64,000 nucleotides of DNA from Luidia sarsii (Eukaryota; Echinodermata; Asteroidea; Paxillosida; Luidiidae): NCBI GenBank assembly GCA_949987565.1, contig OX465117.1:5270621-5334620 (forward strand), read 5' to 3'. The notes under the pieces are model-generated. The model saw nothing but the letters and a program-made list of their open reading frames with translations, was not told where the DNA came from and searched no databases. Positions 1-12,759 of this stretch are shown one piece after another (position 1 is the stretch's first letter; the number at the start of each line of letters is the position of its first letter). A program made the translations under genes and the position numbers.

Positions 1-229
1 ATGTATTCTTTGACATCATGAACAGAAAGTCCTAATTCTCCGCACCTTGTGCAAAGATCCTTATAGGACCCACTAGGGGATGTTGCAGACACTAAAATGA
101 CACAAAGCATAAAAAATGCTTTTCCTAGTTGGCATGGAGGTACATGTATGGGACAGCTCTCATGCCAAACCACACAGGGCAACATCGCTGACCTCGAAGA
201 CAGTCAGATAAACATTTTTCTGTCCATAA
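1..229. other. non-coding flank, nothing recognised
   Basis: No gene or repeat that I recognise is visible. A 70-codon open frame on the + strand runs into the MITE at 230 and has no recognisable protein content. Confidence 0.4.
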
Positions 230-713
230 GGGTGCAGCACACAAAATCCATCCAAGATGGCTCCGCCGAGCTGATTATCATAAAGTGTGTACCCACAACT
301 TTTTTTTAATAAGGGGTCTTTGGAGGCTAATTAACTGATACATTGTAGAACAAGTGAAGCTTTAGACAACCTGGGGGTTCACTCTTCAATTTGGTATGAA
401 ATTTGGACCATATCTGGCTTTAAATGTGGCCCTATTTGGCTGCGGAAGTGGAGGGGTCCATCTCAAAATCCTTGCAGAAATTCGGCTTGGACGACTAGAC
501 ATTTTGGGGGTGTTTTTTTCTGGGGGTAATTAGCAAAAAATGTAATCGGCTAAGGGCACTAAAATTGAAAAGAATCTGAGAGATGAAGGTCCAAACTACA
601 ATTTTAAGTATAGCTACAAGAACTGAGAGACTTTTGGGCATGGGATAATTGGCTTTGAAAGTGAGTGTTTTTGTACAGTGTTCAATGGGAGCTCTATTTA
701 GTGTTCTGCACCC
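230..713. mobile_element. MITE family A, copy 1 (484 bp)
   Basis: The element begins GGGTGCAGCACACAAAAT and ends ATTTAGTGTTCTGCACCC, so its ends form an imperfect terminal inverted repeat of about 17 bp. The whole unit recurs in the same orientation at 3361-3844 with the same length and no difference I could see, and inverted and shortened at 51476-51869. It has no transposase frame. The open frames inside it are shared between copies only because the DNA is. The 4-bp flanks here (ATAA and TATA) do not match, unlike the other two copies. Confidence 0.85.
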
Positions 714-1436
714 TATAGTAAGGATGGCGGCCATTTTGGAGGGTGATTTAAAAATGGCAGGATTGTTTACAAACGATCCGTGGAGTCAAAGTAAGGACAG
801 AGCCTCACTTAGAGGAGTGTTTTCAGACATTTACATGAGGTGAAGTGAGTTTTTATTAATTAAAACACCGTTCTTAAGAAAATATTGGCATTTATAATGT
901 AAACAGTGCATAATACAATACAACTATATAGTAAAACGAAACATGTTTGTTGTTTTGGGGGGTTGGGGTTTTTTGAGGGGTGTTTTTAAGTTGCTGGGGG
1001 AGACTAATGTCATAACGAGGATTATGTCAGGAGCAGTGACAGCGTGGATCCCATAATGAGCAGCTGCCAGCCCCTCCCTCCCACGAAAAAAAACCAAAAC
1101 CGAGAATTAAAAACCTGCCAGTGTTTGGCATGGATACGTGTACGTACGACGGTGATGGATACGGACTGACGAATGTTTGCTCGTGAAGCAGCAATACCGG
1201 CCCAACACCGCGTATTTATAAAAAGGTTCACATCACACGGAGAGGAAGTACTACGTACCCTGGAATATTGTGAGTCTCCTATGCCACAACTTCTGTGAAT
1301 ATGGACCATTTCTCTCGTGTCACAAAACTGCAAGCATTTCCGGGAAGAAATGCAGTCAGGGGAATTGTGAATATCAGAGCTATATCCAGTGGTATGTGAG
1401 AGTGCTTTTAATCCTGCTACCTGCAGTTTAAGCAAA
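714..1436. other. non-coding, nothing recognised
   Basis: There is no recognisable gene. A 137-codon open frame on the - strand (1022-1435) has no domain-like composition and no splice or start context that would support it. Confidence 0.4.
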
Positions 1437-1690
1437 CCCTAATCCTAGCCCTAACCCCAACCCTAACCCTAAGCCTAACCCTAAGCCTAACCCTAACCCT
1501 AACTCTAACCCTAACCCTAACCCTAACCCTAACCCTAACCCTAAGCCTAAGCCTAACCCTAACCCTAACCCTAACCCTACCCCTACCCCTAACCCTGACC
1601 CTAACCTAGGCCTAACCCTAACTGGCCCTATCCCTTGCCCTGACTCTAACCCTTACCCCAATCCTCACCCTAACCCTAATCCAGACCCAA
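1437..1690. repeat. interstitial telomere-like (CCCTAA)n tract
   Basis: About 250 bp of CCCTAA hexamers, with variants such as CCTAAG, CCCTAC and CCCTGA that increase toward the right end. The unit is the reverse complement of TTAGGG, the telomeric repeat of many metazoans. Unrelated sequence flanks both sides, so this is an internal block rather than a chromosome end. Its degeneracy suggests an old insertion or expansion. Confidence 0.9.
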
Positions 1691-3360
1691 CCCCTAAAAT
1701 CATATACCCATCCCTAAACCTAGATTGTCTTACTTTTTTTCTGCCATGTCTTTGCAAGTGTTACTCGTGGTGATATATCTGCAAATTTGTTGCCCCCATT
1801 TGTTGACAAGGTGTTGGTAGAAACCATTTAATTAAAGACCAACCTGCACAGACATTTATCGTGAACAGCGTTATCACTGATATGCCTAATTAGTCTCATA
1901 TCTTGCTCTCACAATGTACTCGTCACATGACAGTGTGTCTGAGACGGCCAAGTCTACACTCCTCAGCCGGTTCTTGGACTCGGAGTGTGCCACCACGTCG
2001 AGGGTGTGTCTGCTGATGTTCAAGTGCAGCTTTCTAGAACACAGTTCCACTGAGCTCTGTGTCAACAAGTCAATAACTTGCTCTGTGTTGATCTGGTCCA
2101 CTAACTGGCTGTGTCTGCATGTCCAGATGTTTCGGCTACATAATTCACAGTCATACGGTGGATCTCGTCAACCAGAGTCATCACTTCATCTTTCGAGCGA
2201 AGCGAAGCAGCGTCACATTCCTGCAGTCCTCCTATGCAGTTTGTACTGCATCATAACATAATTCACCTCATTCATTTGTAAGATTCATTGGATGTAATTA
2301 CCAGTTTATCAGCCTAGCTGGCATGTCTCGGTGTTGATTTGAACAGGGCGTGCCTCCTTCATCGGGTGCCAAATGGTTGTGTCGTTTTGAGCTAAGACTT
2401 TCGCATCTTGTAAATGCTCGTCAACCTCTGTCCATAATTAGGCAATTGATGCAATGAGTGGTATATTCAGGTTCATAAAGTAATTCTGATCATGTACCAA
2501 GAACACTGTCCCCTTTTGTAGTATTTTTGCCATTATGTGCAAATTTAATTATTATAATAACAAGTTGGAAATGCTTGTTTTCAAGTAACGGGCCCACTCG
2601 CACAGCCAGGAAGCATCCCTGCCCTAATTTGGGCAATTAGAAGGTATTTTAAGGGCCGTGAGATGTAGTTTCAAAAATACCCAACATCAACCCCCTCCCC
2701 AACATCTCCCTAGCAACCCAAGGGGACTCAGCAATACCATCCACCTGTTGAAAGAGCCCAGAGGTCATGCCACATCAACCAGAAGTCAACTTACAGTGAT
2801 GGCAGCCAACAAGCTCCGCCCACTCCCGACCCCCCTTTTACCACTTTAATGGGCAGGGTGGTCAGTTTGAGTCAGAAAGTGTTGTGAAGATGACCCATGC
2901 ATTTCCCTTACCCAAGTCAATTGCAAAATAAGACTCAATATTAATGTGTGGTAATTGATAATGTGAGGAAAGTAAAACCTCCCCCCCCCCTCTCCGCCCC
3001 CTGTATTTTGACACCTCTTTGACACCTCTTTGACACTCTGTGCCCCCTCCTGTTGATTAATTACACAGTTTGTAATGTCGCGATTACTGTAACATCAAAA
3101 TTATGACACAAGAACAACTAATTAAGGGGGAATTTGGATGAAACTTATGACTTGTCCCTATAGTGTACACATTGTTATGCAGGGGTTTCTCATGCCAGAC
3201 TGTGCACAAAGGCATGGGCCCCCACCCATCACATTTTCAATCACTGCGGACAAACGCAATACTTTTTTTCAATTTTATTTTCACACGTTGCATCAGTACC
3301 ATCTCTGCCACATTTTAAGCCCAATTTTGTGACCCAACTCTAAAGTTTAGCCCCCTTATA
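1691..3360. other. non-coding, nothing recognised
   Basis: No gene can be supported. The open frames at 1914-2261 (+) and 1886-2101 (-) overlap each other and look random. A C-rich run near 2980-3000 and a short triplet of TTTGACACC-type repeats near 3010-3040 are the only visible structures. Confidence 0.4.
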
Positions 3361-3844
3361 GGGTGCAGCACACAAAATCCATCCAAGATGGCTCCGCCGA
3401 GCTGATTATCATAAAGTGTGTACCCACAACTTTTTTTTAATAAGGGGTCTTTGGAGGCTAATTAACTGATACATTGTAGAACAAGTGAAGCTTTAGACAA
3501 CCTGGGGGTTCACTCTTCAATTTGGTATGAAATTTGGACCATATCTGGCTTTAAATGTGGCCCTATTTGGCTGCGGAAGTGGAGGGGTCCATCTCAAAAT
3601 CCTTGCAGAAATTCGGCTTGGACGACTAGACATTTTGGGGGTGTTTTTTTCTGGGGGTAATTAGCAAAAAATGTAATCGGCTAAGGGCACTAAAATTGAA
3701 AAGAATCTGAGAGATGAAGGTCCAAACTACAATTTTAAGTATAGCTACAAGAACTGAGAGACTTTTGGGCATGGGATAATTGGCTTTGAAAGTGAGTGTT
3801 TTTGTACAGTGTTCAATGGGAGCTCTATTTAGTGTTCTGCACCC
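3361..3844. mobile_element. MITE family A, copy 2 (484 bp) with TATA duplication
   Basis: This appears to be a base-for-base copy of 230-713, bounded by GGGTGCAG and CTGCACCC. TATA lies immediately on each side, a 4-bp target duplication (or palindromic target). The copies lie about 3.1 kb apart in direct orientation, so they are either very young, homogenised by conversion, or an assembly duplication. Confidence 0.87.
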
Positions 3845-6800
3845 TATAAGGCATAAACAGGAGCAACTCCTGTGATGGCCATGAGGCCACCCCAAGGTAC
3901 ATGTATATTATAGGTTCCATGCCATTAAATTCATTTGTGAGCCTCAATTTGTTTCTGTACACACAATATTAGAGCATTTGTACTTATCCAAGATTCACAC
4001 CAGTACATGTACATGTACGTGAAGAGGTCTAACCCAAATGCCACCTCAGCTATTTCCATTTTCTAAAGTGTTCAGGAAAGTCCAGACACTACAGCAAATA
4101 AACACTTTTTAGCCTCATAAACATGTACTGTAGTGTAGGATGTTTGCTTGGCTTTTCCACCATTTCTGCAAAGTGGAAAGCCATACATGTACCATAATCA
4201 TCTCATTCTGATTTTTTGTTTTGTCTTTCATATACCGGTATATATTTTATATGTACATAATGTACAGTATGTATACTATATTATTTATCATTCTCTCTTT
4301 GTCTCAATTGTCAGGATTTGAATCATCCATACATGTACATGATGATGTAGTTTGTACATGTACATGTACATGTTCCTAATGCTTGTTACAACTTACAACC
4401 AGAAAGTTCTAGATAATTTATCTTTATCAACCAGTAAATGTAAATGTATATTGTACCATGGAGCCTGGGGAGACCTTCTTCCTCCATGATTGTACTTTGT
4501 CATCAGTATCAAGCACAGTACAACATGTACTGTAAGTGTAAGAAATGTACCCATACACTGTACATGCACATGTTTAGTGAACATGTACATGTACTGTACT
4601 GTACACTGTACATTCAATAATATTCAATGCCATATTGTGAATATTGTACAAAACTACAAATACTGTACACTTGTACAGTCTGTATAGTATACATGTACCT
4701 GTACTACATGTACATGTAGGTACATGTACATGTACAGTACATACATGTACATGTACATGTATGTATACGTACACTGTACTGTGTACTACACCATTATGTA
4801 CGGTAAGTAGGGCCTACATGTACAGTGTACATGTATATTTTAACAGGAAATACTTCTTACATTTGTTGTACATTGGTGAGTCATGCATGCATACTGCATT
4901 GACTGAAAGTGATACAATATTGCCACAATTGTTAATATAGATTGCCACAATGTGGCACAGTTATTACTGCTACTTGCATTACACTCCCTTCAGGCTTGCT
5001 AGCCCCTCTTCAGTTGTCTGCCCATTGCTGTTGAATCATTAACCCTCAGGCTTCCATTATAAATCAGAAATCCACTGTTCGATGGGGTCCCCTCTCATGG
5101 CAGTGCTTGGAAGTACAAGTGAACTCATCTGTCTCATCATTTTATTTCATGCAAACTGGGTAGGCCTACATAAAAACCATAAGACCTATAGTGCTGAAGT
5201 TGACGTTTTGCTGCATATTTCGGTATCCCAGAAAAACTACCCAGGGTGATACATGTATATACAGATTTGGATATTCATTAAACAAGTCCCACACGAAGTG
5301 AACCCACGGACAAATGCCATCCAAAGAACTATAAAAGTATAATGTATTTGTTTAAATTACAGTTTGAATGATCATGGAATGATCAATTGGTTTCAGTTTG
5401 AAATTGAATGATCAGTGGGTGTCAAGAGTCAGCAAGGCTATTGAGTGCCTGTCTCCTGGTACATGTATACGTAAACGTATGTAAAGAATAAGGCATCATT
5501 AAAATGTTTGTTTCCTGAAGTGTTTACATGTACATACTGTACATGCATACATGTACTGTAAGGGCAGTTATTCATGTGTAATGCACCTGTAACCTACATG
5601 TACTGGTCACTGAGTTGAACATTTATAAGTTGATCCCCAAATGTGCCAGCCATTTCAGATAGAGTAAAAGTTTACTTTCAGGTTTGTCTTGATCAAAACC
5701 TACAGTACACATATTTTAGATAAAAATAGACTCTTGAAATAAGTTACACTGGTTCCCAGCAGCCTTTTTCAAACCCTTTCTTATCTGGGCAGTTTGACAA
5801 GGTCTTTACAAGATACCCCAAGTTTCTGCATACCTTCCCAATCCTTGTTTCCCCAAACCATTTGCCGTGCTGGGGGGCAACGATGTAGCCAAAGCCCCAA
5901 GATGGTTTAGATAAGGACCTTTATTGCACAGTAACATCAGTGGCAGGACCGCAGAATCCCACTCCCCCATAGCGGCTTTAACGTATCTGACCATTTCCTT
6001 GAAAGAGTGCCCTTCATCGGCGCCCCTCCTTTTCTCTCCATCCAATCCAGCTTGTAATTTAGAATTTTCCGCATGGCAGGACCATCCATTATGATGATCT
6101 ACCACTTCAAGGGTGCAATGATGAGGACTTTTACTCCCCCACCACTCTCCCCTACCTCCGCTCAGCTCAGTGAGCTCACACACAATCAACCTCTCTCAGC
6201 TTTGCTTTGCCAAGGAAAAGGGGGAAAGGGGCAGGGCGGTTTAGCCTGGGGCGGAATATCACCTCTGATCTTGATCAACTGGCTCTTCTTGTCATTTTAG
6301 TCAGCGGGTAGAGGTTGTTGTAATTGTTGGAAAGCGTCTCAATTATGAAGTTTTTAATGAGTCATTCCTGTCAGTGAATGGCAGGGGGTACTCAACAAAT
6401 ATTGGTGCGGTATGGAGATGGGTTGGGCAGGCAATCTGACATGGCAGCTATATAGGAATATAATACATGGCCATTGAATTTTGCATGGTGCATTACACAA
6501 TTGTACACTGTAGTTCACTATCGAGTGGCACATGTGTACAGTGAAACATGTATGGCCGTGTACAAGTGTGCGTACATGAAGCATTACTGTACATTTACTG
6601 TTAAACATATTATGCAGTGCATGTGTGATCATAATGCACCTGTGTTAATGTCTCTGTGTTGTCCGCTGTCCAGTAGTCACAGCCTTTTCCTAAATTATTC
6701 AAGCTGATGATTGGAGTCTCGATTACCACTTTGACAGCGATGAATCACCCGCAGCCCTTGTGGCAACTACACACATAGATTGTGTCGTCCCTTCATGATC

Positions 6801-8954
6801 CTCCTCTCTCCCATGTAATTAAAAGCATGCAATTAAACAAAAATGTGCATTCTGTTGTCTGTTGGGTTTTGCAGAAACGCGCACTAGTTTACATGATGAT
6901 GTACGTGTATAGTATAGTAACTAGTACTGTACATGTAACGGTACAGTACATGTGTATAGCCATCAACAGGAAATGTCAATTCTGAAAAGTGTGTAGGCCT
7001 AATGGCTAGATTGAAAATCAACTTATTGAAACTGTAGGCCTATAGACCATTGAAAGTACACTGTACATGTACATGTAATACAAAAGTGTTGCAAACTACT
7101 CCCTTATGCATATGAGGTACAGTACATGTACACTTACAGTATGTGGGATCAGGGTGAAGATTTTCTGTCATAGTCATACTCTGCAGTCTGCAACCAACTA
7201 ATGGTTGTGGGCCAGGGCCAGCTTTACATGTACATGTATGTGTGGGGTCCAGGCTGCCTGCTGACTAGAATCACCTGAAATACATGTACAAATGATAGAC
7301 AGCTTATAAAGGGCCTGACATTTTAATATGTCAATAAAACATCATATCTTCATCAGAAATACCTATCAGTTCTCATTTACATTAGTTCTCATGCCTGCTA
7401 GGTTTTTTAATGGATGTCAGAAATGGAGATGGAGTCAGGCAGAGCTCTCATTGGGAGAACAAAAAATGCTCCCAGCATTATTCTCTAATTGAAAGAATAG
7501 CAATTGGACTGGAGCACATCTTGTCTTTGTTCCCAGGCTGACTCCATCCATCCCCGACTCATTTCGATGTAATCTCTCTCCCTAATATTGACACTGTCCC
7601 TGTATTGACACAAAGTATAAAATCTAAGTCCGATATTGATTACACTAACCCCAAAACTGCACCCACCCACCAGTGGTCTTCAGTATTACATGTACATGTA
7701 CCTCCACAGACCATTACTATCAGTATCAGTATAAAAACCCTCATCATTGTACAATGCAGCTGGGTTAAATTAAATCATGTTTGTTTAAATTCTGTCTTCA
7801 ATTTGTTTGTTTTTTGTTGTTGTTTTTTTCAGTGTCGGCAGACCCTTTGAACTCTTCCCAACTACCAGCATTAGGCCTACACATGTACTGTATGACAATC
7901 GCTGCAAACAATCTGGATTGATTTTTTTTATGAATTACTGGATTCTTTTGTTGAAAAGAATTGCTGAAAAGCCTGTGGTGTGGTGACCCTACTGTAGATC
8001 AGCCTTGGATGCTGTCTGTACAAAGAGCAATTAGAATTTCAAAAGATGGTACTGTATGCTACAGTATTGCTGGACACTGCACTAAGGCTGGGTATCCGAA
8101 ACCTGACCAAAGGCCATCGGATACCCGGTTCGATTTTATGTAGTTCGGGTATCCGATTTTTTTTTTTAACAACGTACAGTACATGTACATGTACGTATGT
8201 ATCTTTACTTTGTTTATGAGATTGTAAGACGCAGTGGCATCCGATTCATTACTTTAAATGAGGGAAGTCAGAGGAACCAAATTTGTATCAACTTATAATT
8301 CGATTCTTGGCATCATTGAATAGAGTTGTCTTTTTAGCAATGGTTATCATTAGGTGCAATCCCACTAGAAAAGGAAAACCGTCGAAAAGTGGACCGCATC
8401 ATCACGATTCAAGAATCGATTTGTTTTTGTGCACGAGTTTACACACGGCAATATTTTCGGAAAGTGGATCGCAATTCAAAAATTATTGCTTTGCAGGCCA
8501 AGGCTGCCGAAGTGCACGTTCCTGAAATATGACCTAATCGGACTGCGCATGCCTAGAATATGACCCTGCCGGGTTTTTGTTTGTCGCGAAATCAACGCAC
8601 TCTGTACCATGTGCAGTGCGATGATGCAACACGAAGGGCTTGTGTACCGCACATACGCACTTGAATACGCAGCAGTACGGGACCATGGGCACAGGCCTGA
8701 GGTGTTTTTTCAGCATTTTTTCCGCCTCAGGTGCCTCACACATGCGGTTTTAATCCTGGCCGAATGGGAGGGAAACCAGTCTACAAGATGCACCTGTTGC
8801 GATAAAGCACTCTCACTGTAGATTTCACAGGTGATCGTTTTCGTTCGGACACCATGATTCTATAGTGTAATGACTGCAGAATGTTAAAACAATGCTGCTT
8901 AATTGTTTTGGTCGTCAAAGAAACCCAGGAAAACCTCAAGTAATTTTTTTTTTT
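3845..8954. other. gene-poor DNA rich in TACATG repeats
   Basis: No gene can be supported over about 5 kb. The region carries many short clusters of the self-complementary hexamer TACATG/CATGTA, for example near 4330-4375, 5520-5560, 7060-7075 and 8175-8195. Open frames here encode Val-His, Met-Tyr or Cys-Thr strings from the repeat and are not genes. Near 8085-8155 the motif CGGGTATCCGA or its complement occurs three times. The 127-codon - strand frame at 5806-6189 has no recognisable content. Confidence 0.45.
4560..4840. repeat. TACATG/TGTACA microsatellite cluster
   Basis: Dense runs of TGTACATGTACATG-type sequence with interruptions. Because TACATG repeats are self-complementary, both strands read alike and can form hairpins. 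The same motif clusters again at 9190-9430, 14236-14330, 15660-16035 and 16210-16280. Confidence 0.85.
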
Positions 8955-9098
8955 TAATCGATGTTGCTTGTTGCCGATTTTATTATAGATGTTGCTTGTT
9001 GCCGATTTTATTATCGATGTCGCTTGTTGCCGATTTTATTATTGAGGTTGCCGATTTTATTATCGATGTTGCTTGTCGACGATTTTATTATCAATGTA
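8955..9098. repeat. short tandem array (about 28-bp unit)
   Basis: About five imperfect copies of a unit reading GATGTTGCTTGTTGCCGATT followed by TTATTATC. One copy is shortened by loss of the GCTTGTT portion. It lies in non-coding DNA. Confidence 0.8.
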
Positions 9099-9189
9099 GA
9101 AACTGAAAGCATGCCTGGCGCAGCGCTCCGATACTGCGATAGCGACCAGCGGGCATTACGCAATGTACAGTACTTCCAGGGTTTTTAAT

Positions 9190-9445
9190 TTTGTGTTTTA
9201 CATACGTACATGTACATTGTGTATACATGTACAACTGTACATGTACATGTACACGTACGTACAGTACATGGGACTGTATAGATGTACAACTGTACCTTGT
9301 ACAGTGCATACATGTAAAGGAGTGTACATGTACATGTATTGTACATGTACTTGTACAACTGTACATGTACATGTACCTTGTACAGTGCATACAGGTATGT
9401 ACACGTACATGTACACTCAGCACCAATTACAGTGTACATGTACTG
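9190..9445. repeat. TACATG/TGTACA microsatellite cluster
   Basis: Almost continuous TGTACATGTAC-type sequence with GTACAACTGTAC and CCTTGTACAGTGCATAC interruptions. A segment of about 60 bp containing CTTGTACAGTGCATACA occurs twice (near 9296 and 9377), showing local duplication. Overlapping open frames on both strands are artefacts of the repeat. Confidence 0.85.
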
Positions 9446-11404
9446 TGTCCCTATCTTTCTGGACAAGGCTGTCTAGTTTAGTTTGCCCTTGCCTCCTGTG
9501 ATTGGCAAGGCTGTGTAAACAGGTTCTGATATATGTAAATTTACGGTCAGTTGGTCTAAATTGTGTCATCGCCTTGGTAACAGATGCCAACAATAGCAAT
9601 TGATTGACCCGTTACTGTTCATTGACCAGAATTTGGTTTTCTGGGTGGACCAGCCAGGCCCTCAAGAGAAGAATTGTTCAGCTTGCTAATAGATCTTGTA
9701 GATAGTGGACTGGTGGTCAAAGCTTACTGCAGCAATTTACAGCCTGAAGTAAGTCGAGTGGCCTTTCTGGCCACCAAACAATAACAGTTAACTTAAAGTC
9801 TTCACCCTAATTGCCACAAGCCCATCAAACTCCATCATGAGGTGTTCTTGAGTCTTGGCCAGACTTTTGTTTCATTTGATTCAGTTTTAGCCTTGTCCAA
9901 TGTGGTCTCTCCGGTACAGTACGGCTCCAGGCAGAGATCTGGGCCGAAGGCACGCAAACCACGGCACAACGGCACTATACCACGCCAGGTGCAAGCTGCA
10001 CATGGTACACAGACCGCACCGCTGCCATACCACACACAATAGCCTGTGTGCGTACATGTACATGTACATGTGTACGAGCATGTACGCAGCTGTCCTGGCC
10101 GTCCTCGAGTAGCAAGACCGCCTTGTCGGGTCTGTTTTTCTGTGTTTCTTTGAATTTTCGTCCACTTTTGGACGAAAATGGGGGGGGGCTGGCAGCTTTC
10201 ATGAATATTAATGAATTTTCTGCAGCCATTCACAAGACTCGGAAAATGCGGTTATGCAATGCCACTGTGAAGGCCTACTGTACGCGTTGCATACACACAG
10301 ACATGTATTGCAAAGACCCCCTCTCTCCCCACACACCCCACACACCCATCCCCGCGTGTTGTGTGCCAGCCCTGGCCCAGTCATTACATCATGCATAATG
10401 CATCCACTTATTAAACATGACCACGTACATGTTCGTCACGCCTGCAAGGACCAATAATAGAAATTGGATGCATGGTTTTAGATCGGAGTATTTTGGAGGA
10501 TCGAGGCAGTGGGCACCACTCATTTCATATAAAGTACAAAATTTTGGAGGTTTTTGGAGGATTGAGGCTGAATGCGATTTTGTATGTCACTAGTTGGAAG
10601 ATTAAGGATTAGGGATGACATTGAAGTTGAGTTTCCTTTTCTTCCAGATTGTGGAGGAGGAATGGATGTTCATGCTACATTGTACGTTGTACACGTACAT
10701 ATTGTAGAATTTGTACATGGTGTACACATGTAGATCACTGTAATTTCTTCCACCTCTCTCACGTTTCAAACTTACATGTGTACTTGATGTAACTAGATTC
10801 CCTGCAGTGATCATCTTTTCGATTAGAAACCTGAAACCTTTCCTTTATATTTGGGATTGCTCAAAAGGAACCAAACTACAGTACATGTACATGTAGTACT
10901 ACGGTAGTAGACTACTAGTACTACATGTACAAATGTAGTTTAGTTGTACATATGATACATGTAACTCAAATGCTAAGAGAAATACAAATCAAGTTCCTTT
11001 TTACACTCCCTCTTGAAAAGGTGATTTTGTTTGATTGTTTGTTTTTTCATCCGACCATGATGGGACCCATTTCATCTGTCCTCAACCAATTCATCTTTAA
11101 ATACTGTACCACATCTGCCTTTGTTTTTCTGATGTACATGTGTACAATGTATCATTCACAACTGCACTCATGCTACACACTGTACATGTATAACAGAACC
11201 TTGTCTGTCTTCATCCTTATCCCCTGGTGCTGTGGTTTTTCCCATGGGACACTTTCAGTCATCATTCTTCATTACCTACAGTACTTGTGGTATTTGAGAG
11301 TTATTGTCAATGAGAACTCCATATGCACGTACTTTTTTATGTGTTGTGTATTCAATGTACAAGTACAGTACATGTACACACCCTGTACATGTAAGCTGTA
11401 AGTT
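9446..11404. other. non-coding, nothing recognised
   Basis: No gene can be supported. The overlapping frames at 9835-10233 on both strands and 10925-11401 on + have no recognisable domain. Two short GGAGGAT(T/C)GAGGC motifs near 10495 and 10555 belong to the repeat described at 12760-13290. Confidence 0.4.
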
Positions 11405-11545
11405 ATTCAAAGCCTTACGATGCATCGTAACTCAACTTATAGCCTGGATAACCCATTGTGATACACCGTATTGTTTCTCTGCATTGCTCATTGTCTTGCG
11501 ATTGATTGTACAATACAAGTTACGTTGAGTCTGGTGAAATGGACC
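11405..11545. mobile_element. MITE family C copy (ACGATGCATCGTAA type)
   Basis: The sequence AGCCTTACGATGCATCGTAA, then AACTCAACTTA and GGATAACCCA, is shared with 23640-23765 and, inverted, with 59509-59650. This copy also carries the TTTCTCTGCATTGCTCAT segment seen at 23.7 kb. It has no coding capacity. The boundaries are approximate because no clear target duplication is visible. Confidence 0.7.
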
Positions 11546-11865
11546 CATGGTCCCTTAAATTTGTCTGTACTGCTTGATCAATTATGATTACTATTAATGA
11601 AATGTTCTCTGTTTCCTTTCCTTTAAACTCTACATACTGTATGGAAAGGGTTAAAGTAGTCCTGATTCCTAAACAAAAATGAATGTCACTTACCTGTACA
11701 TGTATATATACAGGTACATGTACACTGTACATGTATGTCAGATTATAAATGTTCTAGAATACAGAACCACCTTAGATTTCCCTTAACCCCCTCTACATGT
11801 ATACACGTATACATGTACATGTATGTAGCAATCCCACCTACATGTACTGTACATGTACAATGTAA

Positions 11866-12135
11866 ATCCTCCACAAATCCTTCCAGAAACAATATCTCTT
11901 CATAATCTAATGGATCCCTCCCCCGATGTAGACAACACTCAATAGCAATCCCACCTAAATCCTCCACAAATCCTTTGAGAAACAATATCTCTTCATAATC
12001 TAACCGAATCCCTCCCCCGGTGTAGACAACACTCAATAGCAATCCCACCTACAACTGTAAATCCTCCACAAATCCTTCCTAAAACAATATCTCTTCATAA
12101 TCTAACGGATACCTCCCCCCCAATGTAGACAACAT
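11866..12135. repeat. three tandem copies of a roughly 92-bp unit
   Basis: The unit contains AATCCTCCACAAATCCTT, AACAATATCTCTTCATAATC, CCTCCCCC and TGTAGACAACA. Three copies lie head to tail with small differences, and the last is truncated. The CCTCCACAATCC theme is the complement of the GGAGGATTG motif just to the right. Confidence 0.82.
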
Positions 12136-12759
12136 AATCACCCTTGAGGCGTTTGGAAATCTGCTGAAAATTGGTGATTTTTCTCGACGACAATTGATGA
12201 TTGCCATCAACAGTGATATTTTATCTCTTTATGACGTACAGTACACATATAAGCATCCAGCTCGGCTCTCCAGCAGATGCCTCCAGATCATTTGTGCACA
12301 GCGCATTACCCATCCAGACCTCACTGCTTGGCATTCATTTATTCAGCGGTAGATTCGACCTGGGCCTCTCTCTCTCTGAAGAGTAATCAGGAGGAAAAGA
12401 ACGAGACTCGGGAGGGAAAAAAGATTACCCTCCCAAATGAAACAGAAGCTTGTCGCCGGCAGCAGTGGGAAAAAAATTGTTGCAGGAAAGAAATAAGACA
12501 TGGTGGACTTGTACACTGTAGTATGTAAGTTTGTATATTGGAGCAGGCAGTCATTCCCTAGTGAATGTACAGGTACGTGTATTGTGTGCATACTGCATAG
12601 GGCATATACTGTACAAGCACACAATATACAGACACTGCGAGACAAGTATTTTGATTTATTTGTTGTAAATTATTTCCCCAATTGATCTCAACTTGATCGA
12701 TTATTTATTTGTTAACCTTAAAAAACCCTAACCTTCCTCAATCCTCCACAATCCTCCGG

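Noticed and set aside
495..3895. Conserved - strand frame shared by 495-734 and 3626-3895
   Set aside because: Identity comes from the duplicated MITE DNA. The frames start in different flanks and the third copy does not keep them.
9091..9501. Cys/Thr/Val/His/Met/Tyr-rich frames on both strands
   Set aside because: Self-complementary TACATG repeats yield such strings in every frame.
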